Positions 23,976 through 32,952 of a DNA stretch of 33,219 bases are shown one piece after another; position 1 is the first letter of the stretch; every line of letters begins with the position of its first letter. The notes below the pieces were generated by a model. The model did no database searches, was not told the origin of the DNA, and saw only the letters and a program-made list of their open reading frames with translations. Position numbers and translations under genes: made by a program. Source of the DNA: Cypionkella sp. Its GTDB lineage: Bacteria; Pseudomonadota; Alphaproteobacteria; Rhodobacterales; Rhodobacteraceae. Where the stretch lies: positions 1-33,219 of the forward strand of contig JALOSF010000059.1 of assembly GCA_025458525.1 (NCBI GenBank), written 5' to 3'.

Positions 23976-24245
23976 ATGATCGTCTGCCATTGCCAATCGA
24001 TCAGCGATCATGACATCCGCGCCGCGGTAAACTGGATGCGCGCCGCCGATCCTGAAACCATCATCACACCGGGCAAGATCTATCATGCCCTTGGCAAACG
24101 GGCGGATTGTGGCGGCTGCATGCCGCTGTTCTTGCAGACCATGCGGTCGAACCAGAACTTTGGCATCCCGGCGCGCGAGGATGCGCCACCCCTGCTGCGC
24201 CCCGGCCGGCGTGCCGTGCCCGGCGGCGGATACACAGGCCCGTAG
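23976..24245 (+). CDS. bfd: Bacterioferritin-associated ferredoxin Bfd
   Basis: A [2Fe-2S] protein of 89 residues. The cluster ligands are C4-x-C6 and C45-x2-C48 (CHC ... DCGGC), with a longer gap than the ~31 residues in E. coli Bfd. It reduces the heme of bacterioferritin to release iron. The C-terminal tail (LLRPGRRAVPGGGYTGP) is longer and less conserved than in relatives. It starts 8 bp after the imelysin stop, with GAGG before the ATG. Confidence 0.9.
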   Translation: MIVCHCQSISDHDIRAAVNWMRAADPETIITPGKIYHALGKRADCGGCMPLFLQTMRSNQNFGIPAREDAPPLLRPGRRAVPGGGYTGP

Positions 24246-24364
24246 CCCCCGCGCCAAAGATCATGGACAAGCCCCAACGCGATCAGTAGCGTTTGCACGA
24301 TCCAAGCCACGGCCAGAGGCCGAAGCCAGGAAAACTCATGCACAACGCTAGGGAGAGTTTGCCA

Positions 24365-24850
24365 ATGAAGGGCGACGCAAAAGTCATCGAATATCTGAAC
24401 GCAGCCCTCCGGTCCGAACTGACCGCCGTCAGCCAGTATTGGCTGCATTTCCGATTGCAGGAAGATTGGGGCTTTGGCCATCTGGCCGCCAAAAGCCGCG
24501 CCGAAAGCATTGAGGAAATGCATCATGCCGACAAGCTGATCGCGCGCATCATCTTTCTCGAAGGCCATCCGAATCTGCAAAAGCTCGATTCGCTGCGGAT
24601 CGGGCAGAGCTTGCGCGAAACGCTGGAATGCGACCTTGCCGCCGAGCACGAGGCGCGCACGCTTTATATCGAGGCGCGGCGCCATTGCGACACGGTCGGC
24701 GATTTCGTGACCCGCGCGCTGTTTGACGAGCTGATCGCCGATGAAGAGGGCCACATCGATTTTCTGGAAACCCAGCTTGGCCTGTTCGACCGGCTGGGCG
24801 AGGCGCAATACGGCCAGTTGAACGCAAAGCCCGCCGATCAGGCAGAATAA
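24365..24850 (+). CDS. bfr: Bacterioferritin
   Basis: A 161-residue heme-containing 24-mer iron-storage protein. All ferroxidase ligands are in their standard places (E18, E51, H54, E94, E127, H130), as is the heme-ligand Met52. The motif [18 protein letters not shown] is typical. GGGAGAG precedes the ATG at 24365; the in-frame ATG at 24338 would add nine residues and is disfavoured. It follows bfd by 119 bp. Confidence 0.95.
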   Translation: MKGDAKVIEYLNAALRSELTAVSQYWLHFRLQEDWGFGHLAAKSRAESIEEMHHADKLIARIIFLEGHPNLQKLDSLRIGQSLRETLECDLAAEHEARTLYIEARRHCDTVGDFVTRALFDELIADEEGHIDFLETQLGLFDRLGEAQYGQLNAKPADQAE

Positions 24851-24863
24851 GGCGGAGGTTCAT

Positions 24864-24886
24864 TTTCCGATTGAAAAAGTCGGGAA
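24864..24886 (+). terminator. Weak hairpin between bfr and the di-heme gene
   Basis: A seven-bp stem with one G-U pair (24864-24870 with 24880-24886) and a nine-base loop lie in the 67-bp gap. Its role is uncertain: it may be a partial terminator for the abundant bfr transcript. Confidence 0.25.
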
Positions 24887-24917
24887 TTTAGAGCAGGAGG
24901 GGGCGAGAGGTGTTTTG

Positions 24918-26426
24918 ATGCTGCGCCCCCTTGTCCTGCTTATGATATCGGCCCTGCCTTCCCTCGCGCAGGGGCTTGACGACCGCCACCTGATGACCGT
25001 CCCGCGCACCGAGGAAGAACAGGCGCGGGTGGCCGCGATCCTTGCACCCCCCACCGATTTCCTGCGACCCGAAGCATTCGAGTCGATGTCGGCGGGCGCT
25101 GCGACCGTGCGCGCGCGGTCCAGTGCGGATGCGTTCAGCCAAAGTTCGGCCAATATGGCTTTCGCGCGCGAGTTGGATTTCAAACTGGGCAACGGGCTGT
25201 TCCGCAAGACATGGGTCGCCTCGCCCGCATCGACCCTGGCCTCAGACGGGCTTGGCCCGCTTTACAACGCGCGGGCCTGTCAGGATTGCCATCTGAAGGA
25301 CGGGCGCGGCCATGTGCCTTCCGGGCCCGAGGACAGCCGCATTTCCATCTTTCTGCGCCTGTCCATTCCGGGCGGCCCGTCGCCAGAGGCGATCCGCGAC
25401 TGGCTGGCCACCAGCCCCGAGCCGACCTATGGCGAGCAGATGCAGGATTTTGCAGCCCCCGGCCATGCCGCCGAGGGCTGGATGGACATCCGCTATCAGG
25501 AGCAGGCGGTCGATCTGGCCGATGGCACCCGTGTGATGCTGCGCGCGCCGACCTATGCGGTCAAGAACCTTGGCTATGGGCCACTGCACCCCAATGTGAT
25601 GCTTTCGCCGCGCCTTGCGCCGCAGATGATCGGGCTGGGCTTGCTGGAGGCGATTCCGGCGGCAGATATTCTGGCGCGCGAGGACCCGGAAGATGCGGAT
25701 GGCGACGGCATCTCGGGCCGGGCGCAGATCGTGATGTCGGTCGAACACGGCGTGCCGATGCTGGGGCGCTTTGGCCTCAAGGCGGGCAGCCCGTCGGTCA
25801 AAGAGCAATCCGCCGCCGCCTTTTCCGGCGACATGGGCCTGTCCACGCCGCTGCATCCCGCCCCCTATGGCGAGTGCAGCGCCGCGCAGGCGGCCTGTCG
25901 CTCCGCCCCGCACGGGCAGGAACCGGGCAGTCGCGACGGGCTGGAGGTGGATGGGCAAAGCCTTGATCTGGTGACGTTCTACGCCCGCAACCTTGGCGTG
26001 CCGGAACGGCGCGATGTTGCCGACCGCCAGGTCTTGCGCGGCAAAGAGCTGTTCCATGCGGTCAACTGCACCGGCTGCCATACCCCAAAGCACGTGACCC
26101 ATCGGCTGACCGGCCAGCCCGAACAAAGTTTCCAGCTGATCTGGCCCTATACCGACCTGCTGCTGCACGACATGGGCGAGGGGCTGGCCGACCACCGGCC
26201 CGAGGGACGGGCAAACGGACGGGAATGGAAGACGCCCCCGCTCTGGGGTATTGGTCTGACCAAAGCCGTCAGCGGCAAGACCGAGTTCTTGCACGATGGG
26301 CGCGCGCGATCGCTGCTGGAAGCGATCCTGTGGCATGGGGGCGAAGCGCAAGCCGCGCGAGATGCCGTGATGGCCCTGCCATCCCCCGACCGCGCAGCCC
26401 TGATCGCCTTTCTGGAGAGCTTGTGA
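24918..26426 (+). CDS. Di-heme oxidoreductase (DUF1111, 'thiol oxidoreductase')
   Basis: A protein of 502 residues with a signal peptide (LAQG, about residue 18) and two heme-binding sites, C121-x2-C124-H125 (ACQDCHLKDGRG) and C384-x2-C387-H388 (NCTGCHTPKH). These are the two CxxCH motifs of the periplasmic DHOR family, which is related to MauG-type and cytochrome c peroxidases. It also has the Asp-rich DPEDADGDGISGRAQ calcium-like loop. It is often encoded with imelysins, as here, and is thought to assist iron oxidation or uptake; the reaction is not established. A TTG just before would add one residue. Its stop overlaps the next start (TGATG). Confidence 0.9.
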   Translation: MLRPLVLLMISALPSLAQGLDDRHLMTVPRTEEEQARVAAILAPPTDFLRPEAFESMSAGAATVRARSSADAFSQSSANMAFARELDFKLGNGLFRKTWVASPASTLASDGLGPLYNARACQDCHLKDGRGHVPSGPEDSRISIFLRLSIPGGPSPEAIRDWLATSPEPTYGEQMQDFAAPGHAAEGWMDIRYQEQAVDLADGTRVMLRAPTYAVKNLGYGPLHPNVMLSPRLAPQMIGLGLLEAIPAADILAREDPEDADGDGISGRAQIVMSVEHGVPMLGRFGLKAGSPSVKEQSAAAFSGDMGLSTPLHPAPYGECSAAQAACRSAPHGQEPGSRDGLEVDGQSLDLVTFYARNLGVPERRDVADRQVLRGKELFHAVNCTGCHTPKHVTHRLTGQPEQSFQLIWPYTDLLLHDMGEGLADHRPEGRANGREWKTPPLWGIGLTKAVSGKTEFLHDGRARSLLEAILWHGGEAQAARDAVMALPSPDRAALIAFLESL

Positions 26427-27388
26427 TGATGCTGCGCGCCCTTGGATTTGCCCTGCTGTTTGCCAGCCCAGCGCTTGGCGACACGGCAGAGGTGGTGAAG
26501 GACCATATCCGCGCGGGATTTCAAACCTTTGCCGATCAAACCCGTGCCTTGTCGGAGGTTGACAGTTGCGACGAGGCCCTCCTGCGGCCTGCGTTTCAAG
26601 ACAGTTTTGATGCCTGGATGGCGGTGGCCCATCTTCACCTTGGCCCGGCAGAACAGGGCGGGCGGGCGCTCGCGATCTTTTTCTGGCCTGACCCAAAGGG
26701 CCAGGGCTGGAAGGCACAGCAAAAGCTGCTGGCGGCCGATCCTGCCCGGCTTGATCCGACCTTCATCGCGGCGCAATCGGTGGCCGCGCGCGGATTGGCG
26801 GGGTTGGAGCGGCTGCTTTACCCGGCCCCCCCCTTGGCACAGGACCCCTGCCCGCTGATCCACGCCACCGCCGATGATCTGGCCCGCACGGCCCAAGAGC
26901 TTGCAGCGGAGTGGGGGCCGTTCGGCGCCCTGATGCTGACACCGGGCGCGCCGGGAAACACCCGTTTCCTCGACGACTCCGAAGTCAGGCAGGCGCTTTT
27001 GACCCAGCTTGCAACCGGGATCGAGGTCAATGCCGACAGCCGACTGGGCCGCCCGCTGGGCACATTTGAAAAGCCGCGGCCCGATCTGGCCGAAGCGCGG
27101 GCATCGGGCCGGTCGTTGCGCAATGTGGTTTTGTCGGTGCAGGCGCTACAGGATCTGACCAGACGGCTGAGCCCCGACAGCGTGAAAACCCAAGCCGGGT
27201 TTGACCGCGTTCTGCATCTTGCGCGCACTCTGGACGATCCGGTCTTTGCAGGCGTGGCCGATCCGCAACGCCGGTTGAAGGTTGAAATCCTGCAATCCAC
27301 CCTGCGCGGCTTGCGCGACACGGCCATTGCCGAACTGGGCGCCGATCTGGGGGTGGGCATCGGCTTTAACGCATTGGATGGGGATTGA
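26426..27388 (+). CDS. Second imelysin-family protein, degenerate GxHxxE
   Basis: Secreted 320-residue imelysin paralog with a signal peptide (ALG-DTA, about residue 18). In the signature position it reads G123-L-A125-G-L-E128, so the His of GxHxxE is Ala while the Gly and Glu remain. The bundle helices (FQDSFDAWMAVAHLHLGP, SLRNVVLSVQALQDL) are family-like. It is shorter than the first paralog (320 versus 419 residues). The ATG overlaps the stop of the di-heme gene, and the next gene starts 1 bp after its stop, so it is tightly coupled to both. Confidence 0.9.
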   Translation: MMLRALGFALLFASPALGDTAEVVKDHIRAGFQTFADQTRALSEVDSCDEALLRPAFQDSFDAWMAVAHLHLGPAEQGGRALAIFFWPDPKGQGWKAQQKLLAADPARLDPTFIAAQSVAARGLAGLERLLYPAPPLAQDPCPLIHATADDLARTAQELAAEWGPFGALMLTPGAPGNTRFLDDSEVRQALLTQLATGIEVNADSRLGRPLGTFEKPRPDLAEARASGRSLRNVVLSVQALQDLTRRLSPDSVKTQAGFDRVLHLARTLDDPVFAGVADPQRRLKVEILQSTLRGLRDTAIAELGADLGVGIGFNALDGD

Positions 27389-27389
27389 C

Positions 27390-28448
27390 ATGCAGCGACG
27401 CGGCTTTCTTGCGGGTTTGGCTGCCCTGACCCTTCCAGCGCCTAGCTGGGCCGAGGCGGGCAGCCCCGCCTTTCTGGCGGCGGGAAAGGGGGGCGAGGCC
27501 TTTGTGCTGCACGGTCTGTCCGCAGCGGGCGAAAGCGTCTTTGACATCGCCTTGCCCGGGCGCGGCCATGCCGCCGCGGCCCATCCGCAACAGCCCTTTG
27601 CCGTTGCCTTCGCGCGCCGTCCGGGCGTCTTTGCCCTTGTCATCGATTGCCGCAGCGGGCAGATCGCCCATCGCCTTTCCCCACCGGACGGGCGGCAGTT
27701 CAACGGGCATGGCGTCTTTTCGGCGGATGGCGCACTCCTTTACACATCCGAAGTGATTGCCGAAACCTCGGAAGGGCGCATCGGCCTGTGGGACGGTGTG
27801 CAATTCACGCGCCTTGGGGAATGGGCTTCGGGCGGCATCGGCCCGCATGACATCAGACTTCGGCGGGATGGCACGCTGATCGTCGCCAATGGCGGCATCG
27901 CAACCGATCCGACGGATCGATCAAAGCTCAACCTCGCCACAATGCGGCCCAATCTGACGCAGATTTCCGCGCAAGGGGACATTCTTGCCCAGGCCGAACT
28001 GATGCCCGAGCTTGCGCAGAACTCGATCCGGCATCTTGCGATAGGGCGCGATGGCCGTGTCGCCTTTGCGATGCAATGGGAGGGAGAGCCAACAGAACCC
28101 GTCCCGCTTTTGGGCCTGTGGCAACCGGGGCAAGCACCCGAGCTTTGTCCCGCGCGCCAGGATGAGGCGTTCTTGATGCGCGGCTATGCCGGATCGATTG
28201 CCATGACCGGCGGCGGAAAGATCGCCATCACCTCGCCCCGCGGTGGGGTGGTGATGATCCATGCGATGGACGGAAGCCCGATTGCCACGCATCACCGCAC
28301 CGATGTCTGCGGCGTGGCGGCCAGGGGGGACGGGTTTGTTCTGAGCGACGGGACGGGACGACTTTGGTCCTGTGACGAAGCGGCGCTTCGTCCGCTGCGC
28401 AAGGATGGTCCGGCCTGGGACAATCATCTTGTGACCTTGACCACCTGA
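27390..28448 (+). CDS. DUF1513 beta-propeller-like protein, Tat-type signal
   Basis: A 352-residue protein starting MQRRGFLAGLAALTLPAPSWA, a short twin-arginine-like signal (RRGFL). The body has repeated beta-propeller elements (GHGVFSADGALLYTSE, GIGPHDIRLRRDGTLIVANGG). The DUF1513 family is regularly last in imelysin/di-heme loci, and its role is unknown. Tat export would suggest a pre-folded or cofactor-bearing protein in the periplasm. It is the final gene before a strong terminator. Confidence 0.9.
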   Translation: MQRRGFLAGLAALTLPAPSWAEAGSPAFLAAGKGGEAFVLHGLSAAGESVFDIALPGRGHAAAAHPQQPFAVAFARRPGVFALVIDCRSGQIAHRLSPPDGRQFNGHGVFSADGALLYTSEVIAETSEGRIGLWDGVQFTRLGEWASGGIGPHDIRLRRDGTLIVANGGIATDPTDRSKLNLATMRPNLTQISAQGDILAQAELMPELAQNSIRHLAIGRDGRVAFAMQWEGEPTEPVPLLGLWQPGQAPELCPARQDEAFLMRGYAGSIAMTGGGKIAITSPRGGVVMIHAMDGSPIATHHRTDVCGVAARGDGFVLSDGTGRLWSCDEAALRPLRKDGPAWDNHLVTLTT

Positions 28449-28461
28449 CCCCGCAAGGTGG

Positions 28462-28494
28462 TGGACCATGCCCGCAGCCATCGGGCATGGTCCA
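28462..28494. terminator. Strong bidirectional terminator
   Basis: A perfect 13-bp stem (28462-28474 with 28482-28494) encloses a seven-base loop, with TTTGTT after it on the plus strand. It lies between the end of the iron locus and the end of the RND pump gene, which converge here. Confidence 0.85.
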
Positions 28495-28499
28495 TTTGT

Positions 28500-31400
28500 T
28501 CAGGCACTGCCGAAGGCTTTTTCGACCGACCGTTTGTGCATCAGGAAATCGGCATCGCTGCGCGAGATGAAGGTGTAGAACATCGGCACCACAAACAGGG
28601 TGAAGATCGTGCCGATCAGCAGGCCGGTAAAGATCACCAGACCCATTGCCTGACGTGCCGCAGCCCCGGCACCTTCGGCGATAATCAGCGGCACCACGGC
28701 AAGCACCATGGCTGCGGTGGTCATCAGGATCGGGCGCAAACGGATCTTTGCCGCCGAAACGATCGCCGCCCGACGCGACATGCCATGCAGTTCGCGTTGC
28801 TGATTGGCAAATTCGACCATCAGGATGCCGTGCTTGGTGATCAGACCGATCAGCGTGATCAGACCGACCTGCGTATAGATGTTAAGCGTGCTGGCCCCAA
28901 GATACAGCGGCAACATCGCCCCAAAGATCGAAAGCGGCACCGACATCATGATGATGAACGGGTCACGAAAACTTTCGAACTGGGCAGCAAGCACCAGATA
29001 GATGACGACCAGCGCCGCCGCAAAGGCGATCAGGATCGTGTTGCCTTCGGATTTTTCCAGCCGCGACTGGCCGGAATAGTCAAGGAAGAACCCGTCTGGC
29101 AAGACTTCGGCGGCGATCCTTTCAAGTTCGGCCAAGGCGACGCCCGTGGACAGCCCCGGCATCGGCAGAGCCGACAGGGTTGCCGAGTTGAGCTGGTTGA
29201 ACTGCTCGATGGCGCTTGCCGCGACGCCGGGATTGAGGCTGACGACCGACGACAGCGGCACCATCGCACCCGAGCTTGACCGCACGAAGAATTCGGTAAG
29301 TTTTTCGGGGTTGTCGCGCCAGTCGTCAGGCACCTGCATGATGACATCATAGCTGTTGGAGTCGCGGTCGAACTGGGCAATCGCCCCTCCGCCGACCAAC
29401 AAGCCAAGGGTGCTGCCGATCTCGGCCACCGACACGCCAAGGTTTGCGGCCCGATCCCGGTCAATCGTGATGCGGACCTGCGGCGAGTCAAAGGACAGAC
29501 TGTTCTGCACCACGATGAACATGCCCGACTGCATGGCCCTTGCGCGCAATTCGTCGGCGATTTCGGCAACGCGCTCGGGCCCGTAAATCGACTGGATGAC
29601 CAGCGATACCGGCAGGCCGCCCCCTGCGCCGGGCAGCGAGGGTGGGGCGAAAACATAGCCTTGCAGACCCGGAGACCCATCAAGCGTGGCCTGAATCTGG
29701 GCCTGAATCTCGGCTTGGCTGCGCTCTCTGTCGGCCCAGTCCTTCAGCGACCAGATATAGAACCCGGTATTGCCAGCGCCCCCCATGCCGGCGACAGAGA
29801 ACGAGGTTTGCACCTCCTCGATATCCGCCGTGCGTTTGGAAATCTCGGTCGTGAAGGCATTGGTATAATCAAGCGTGGCGTAGCGCGGCCCGTTCAGAAT
29901 GGCAAACAGGGCGCCCTGATCTTCTTCGGGGGCAAGTTCGGACGAGGTGTTGACGAACATGAACCCCAAGGCCCCCACCAGCGAGACCACCATCAGCAGC
30001 GTGACCGGCCGATAATCGAGCGAGGAGGACACGCGCCGTTCATACCAGTTGGACAGCCCGTCCAGGGTGCGGTCCACGATCCGCTGAAAGCGACCCGCCT
30101 CGCCGTGCTTGAGGATTCGGGCCGACATCGCCGGCGTGATCGTCAAGGCGACCACCCCCGAAATCAGCACGGACCCCGCGAGGGTAAGCGCAAATTCGGT
30201 GAAAAGCGACCCGGTCAGACCGCCGGTAAAGGCCAGCGGCGCCAGCACCGCGACCAGCGTGATGGTCATCGCAATCACCGGGCCGGTGATTTCCTTCATC
30301 CCCTTGATCGAGGCGGCGGCGGGCGACATGCCCTCCTCGATATGGCGGTGAATGTTCTCGACGACCACGATCGCATCATCGACCACAAGCCCGATCGCAA
30401 GCACCATGGCAAGCAGGGTCAGCAGATTGATCGAATAGCCAAGCGCCAGCATCATCGTGCAGACCCCGATCAACGACAGGGGAATGGTGACGATGGGCAT
30501 AAGAACGGATCGGAACGAGCCAAGAAACAGCAAGATGACCACCACGACGATGGCCACAGCCTCGGCGATGGTTTTGAACACCTCGTTGATCGAGGCCGAG
30601 ATCGTCTCGGTCGAGTCGTAAACCAGATCGATGGTCATGCCCTGCGGCAAGGTCTGCGCAAGCGCGGGAAGCTCGGCCCGCACATTGTTTGCGACATCAA
30701 GCTGGTTCTCGCCGGGGGCGGGAACGATGCCCATGAAAATGCCCGGCTGACCGGCGAAGGTCACGATCGCATCGGCCGCGCCAGAGGCAAGTTCGATCCG
30801 CGCGACGTCACGCAAACGCACCACGCCATTTGTGCCCTGCCGAAGCGGCAAGGCACCAAAGGCTTCGGCGGTCTGAAGCGTCGACTCGAGCGTCAGCGAA
30901 TAGGCGAAATACTCGTTCTCGGTCTTTCCCGGGGCGGACAGCACGTTTGCGCTGCGGATCGCGCCAAGCACTTCGGATGCGGTGACACCGCGCGCCGAAA
31001 GCTGGAGAGGGTCAAGCCAGATGCGCATGGCGTATTCCGACGCGCCCAGGATTTCCATCTGCGCCACGCCGTCGATGTTCGTGACCCTTGGGCGCACCAC
31101 GCGCTCCAGATATTCGGTCAGCTGTTCTGGCGTCATGTTCGGGTTTTGTACCGCCAGATACATCAGCGCGAAGGTCTGCCCCGTGCCCTTGAGCACCACA
31201 GGATCCTCGGCATCGGGCGGCAGCTGACCGCGCACCTGCTGCACCTTCGACATCACCTCGGTCAGGGCGATGTCGGGATCGGCCCCAAGCTGCATCTGCA
31301 CTGTCACGACTGACGCAGATTGGCGGGACTGGCTGCTGATGAAGTCGACATTCTCGGTCGTGGAAACGGCCGAGGCAATCGGTGCGGTCACAAACCCCTG

Positions 31401-31577
31401 GATAAGGTCGGGTGCCGCGCCCGGATAGACGGTGGTCACGGTCAGCACCGTTTCCTCGACCTCGGGATATTGCCGGATCGGAAGGTTGAGCACCGAAGCA
31501 AGACCGACGAACAGGATCAAGGCGGCCAGAACCGTGGACAGGACGGGGCGGCGGATAAAGACTTCAGAGAAATGCAT
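28500..31577 (-). CDS. RND multidrug efflux transporter (AcrB/MexB/HAE1 type)
   Basis: Inner-membrane proton-driven pump of 1025 residues, the usual length of the family. The N terminus FIRRPVLSTVLAALILFVG is typical. Proton-relay Asp residues D400-D401 (LVVDDAIVVVEN) and K915 (LITKHGILMVEFANQ) are present, as is the periplasmic GFVTAPIASAVSTTENVDFISS porter element. It exports drugs or other amphipathic compounds. ATG 31577 is preferred over the GTG at 31580. It is encoded 9 bp downstream of its membrane fusion partner. No outer-membrane channel gene or regulator is in the window. Confidence 0.94.
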   Translation of the reverse strand: MHFSEVFIRRPVLSTVLAALILFVGLASVLNLPIRQYPEVEETVLTVTTVYPGAAPDLIQGFVTAPIASAVSTTENVDFISSQSRQSASVVTVQMQLGADPDIALTEVMSKVQQVRGQLPPDAEDPVVLKGTGQTFALMYLAVQNPNMTPEQLTEYLERVVRPRVTNIDGVAQMEILGASEYAMRIWLDPLQLSARGVTASEVLGAIRSANVLSAPGKTENEYFAYSLTLESTLQTAEAFGALPLRQGTNGVVRLRDVARIELASGAADAIVTFAGQPGIFMGIVPAPGENQLDVANNVRAELPALAQTLPQGMTIDLVYDSTETISASINEVFKTIAEAVAIVVVVILLFLGSFRSVLMPIVTIPLSLIGVCTMMLALGYSINLLTLLAMVLAIGLVVDDAIVVVENIHRHIEEGMSPAAASIKGMKEITGPVIAMTITLVAVLAPLAFTGGLTGSLFTEFALTLAGSVLISGVVALTITPAMSARILKHGEAGRFQRIVDRTLDGLSNWYERRVSSSLDYRPVTLLMVVSLVGALGFMFVNTSSELAPEEDQGALFAILNGPRYATLDYTNAFTTEISKRTADIEEVQTSFSVAGMGGAGNTGFYIWSLKDWADRERSQAEIQAQIQATLDGSPGLQGYVFAPPSLPGAGGGLPVSLVIQSIYGPERVAEIADELRARAMQSGMFIVVQNSLSFDSPQVRITIDRDRAANLGVSVAEIGSTLGLLVGGGAIAQFDRDSNSYDVIMQVPDDWRDNPEKLTEFFVRSSSGAMVPLSSVVSLNPGVAASAIEQFNQLNSATLSALPMPGLSTGVALAELERIAAEVLPDGFFLDYSGQSRLEKSEGNTILIAFAAALVVIYLVLAAQFESFRDPFIIMMSVPLSIFGAMLPLYLGASTLNIYTQVGLITLIGLITKHGILMVEFANQQRELHGMSRRAAIVSAAKIRLRPILMTTAAMVLAVVPLIIAEGAGAAARQAMGLVIFTGLLIGTIFTLFVVPMFYTFISRSDADFLMHKRSVEKAFGSA

Positions 31578-31586
31578 CACGCGCCC

Positions 31587-32687
31587 CTATTGATCGGCCA
31601 AGGCATCAAGGGCCACCGACGTGTCGATCGTGACCGCTGCCCCCGAGGTCAGGCGGTTCTGGCCCGAGGTGACGATCTGATCGCCCGCGGCCAGCCCCTT
31701 GGTGACTTCGATCCGCCCGCCATTGCGCCGGCCAAGTGTCACGAAGGCCTGCTCGACCTTCAGCGCGCCCTCGCCCTCTCCGGCCCGCACGACAAAGACC
31801 GAATCGCCATAAAGGCTTGAACTGACGGCCGTTTGCGGCACGGCGATCACGCCCTGTTCCGCTGGCAATCCGATGCGCACCCGCAGGAACTGACCCGGGA
31901 AAATCTGCTCTGACGTGTTTTCAACCAAGGCCCGCACCGTGACCATGCGGGAATTTGCATCCACGCGCGGCTCGATCGCAAGAATGCTGCCCGTGGCGCT
32001 GAAGCCGCCCACTTCGGTCGCAACCGTGACCGGCCCGCCAAGTTTCAAAGCCCCGATCTGTTGTTCGGGCACCGCGAAATCGACCCGCATCTGGCTCAGG
32101 TCCTGCAAGGTCGCATAGACCGTGCCGGGGCTGACGTATTGGCCAATCTCGACCTGCGGAATGCCGATCACCCCATCAAAGGGCGCGGTCAACAGCTTGC
32201 TGTCCAACTGGGTCTGCACCTGTGCGACCTGCGCCCGCGCGCTTTTGGCCTGTGCCTCGGCCGTGTCTGCGGTATTGGCGGCGCTGACACCGCGTTGCGA
32301 CAGGGTTTGGGCCCGGCGGGCATCCGCGAGGGCCACGTCAAGCGCGGCCTCTGCCGCGGCAAGCGAGGCGCGCTCGCTTGCATCATCGATCTGCAAAAGC
32401 ACCTGCCCTTCGGTGATCTTGTCATTGGCCTTGAAGTCGACCGACCGCACCAGACCGCCCGCTTCGATGGCAAGATCCACGCCACGCGCGGCAAGGGCCG
32501 TGCCGATGGCATCGATCCCCGGTTCCCATGTCACGGGCTCGATCTGTTCAACCGTCACCGGAACCGGCGCAGGCGTCATGCCGCCCAGAAACTGCGCAAT
32601 CATCTGATCGCGAAACACCTTGAAATAAACGATGCCGCCAACGATGAGGCCCAACAGGATGACTGCAATGAAAAGCCGCTTGAACAT
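31587..32687 (-). CDS. RND efflux periplasmic adaptor (membrane fusion protein)
   Basis: A 366-residue adaptor. The N-terminal membrane helix (residues 5-23, LFIAVILLGLIVGGIVYFKVF) has no lipobox, so it is anchored by the helix. A lipoyl/hairpin domain follows (LAIEAGGLVRSVDFKANDKITEGQVLLQID, then the coiled coil ASLAAAEAALDVALADARRAQTL, then LTAPFDGVIGIPQVEIGQYV). Beta-barrel and membrane-proximal domains come next. It links the pump to an outer-membrane channel of the TolC type. It is the first gene of the two-gene operon. The start at 32687 has GGAAA upstream. Confidence 0.93.
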   Translation of the reverse strand: MFKRLFIAVILLGLIVGGIVYFKVFRDQMIAQFLGGMTPAPVPVTVEQIEPVTWEPGIDAIGTALAARGVDLAIEAGGLVRSVDFKANDKITEGQVLLQIDDASERASLAAAEAALDVALADARRAQTLSQRGVSAANTADTAEAQAKSARAQVAQVQTQLDSKLLTAPFDGVIGIPQVEIGQYVSPGTVYATLQDLSQMRVDFAVPEQQIGALKLGGPVTVATEVGGFSATGSILAIEPRVDANSRMVTVRALVENTSEQIFPGQFLRVRIGLPAEQGVIAVPQTAVSSSLYGDSVFVVRAGEGEGALKVEQAFVTLGRRNGGRIEVTKGLAAGDQIVTSGQNRLTSGAAVTIDTSVALDALADQ

Positions 32688-32850
32688 GTGATTTTCCAGC
32701 GATGGTATGAGTGATCTGGGTATCAAGGATAAACCTTTTTCCTGCCAGAGTAACTGCGGCCTTCGCCACGCAGCGTCAACCCTGAACTGCGGCCGGGACA
32801 GGCGCATCCCGCGCAACGTGCCTCACGTTCCTATTACTTTTATGCGCAAG

Positions 32851-32878
32851 ATTCATGATTCTTGTGAAAAACATGAAT
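32851..32878. promoter_or_regulatory. Inverted repeat ATTCATG-N14-CATGAAT, efflux/metH interval
   Basis: Perfect seven-base arms in the AT-rich core of the 265-bp divergent region. A nested dyad TTCA-N9-TGAA is also present (32852-32868). MetR sites have the TGAA/TTCA type but with other spacing. It could regulate either the RND pump or metH. Confidence 0.4.
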
Positions 32879-32952
32879 TTGCTTCTTTGGTCCACGCTTC
32901 CTAAGTGGGTGGTTTGATCTGTCTGCGACGGGTCAGTCAGGATCGGACCTTT

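Noticed and set aside
24083-24340. Minus-strand frame reading [24 protein letters not shown], a possible small membrane protein between bfd and bfr
   Set aside because: It has a hydrophobic stretch but overlaps bfd antisense and has no convincing ribosome site or relatives that I know.
29661-31313. 550-codon plus-strand open frame opposite the RND pump gene
   Set aside because: It is the antisense shadow of a clear RND transporter. Its protein is rich in Arg, His, Gln and Gly with no recognisable fold.
32688-32952. Riboswitch (SAM, SAH or cobalamin type) before metH
   Set aside because: I could not find the conserved core sequences of these classes; only an inverted repeat and AT-rich DNA are visible.
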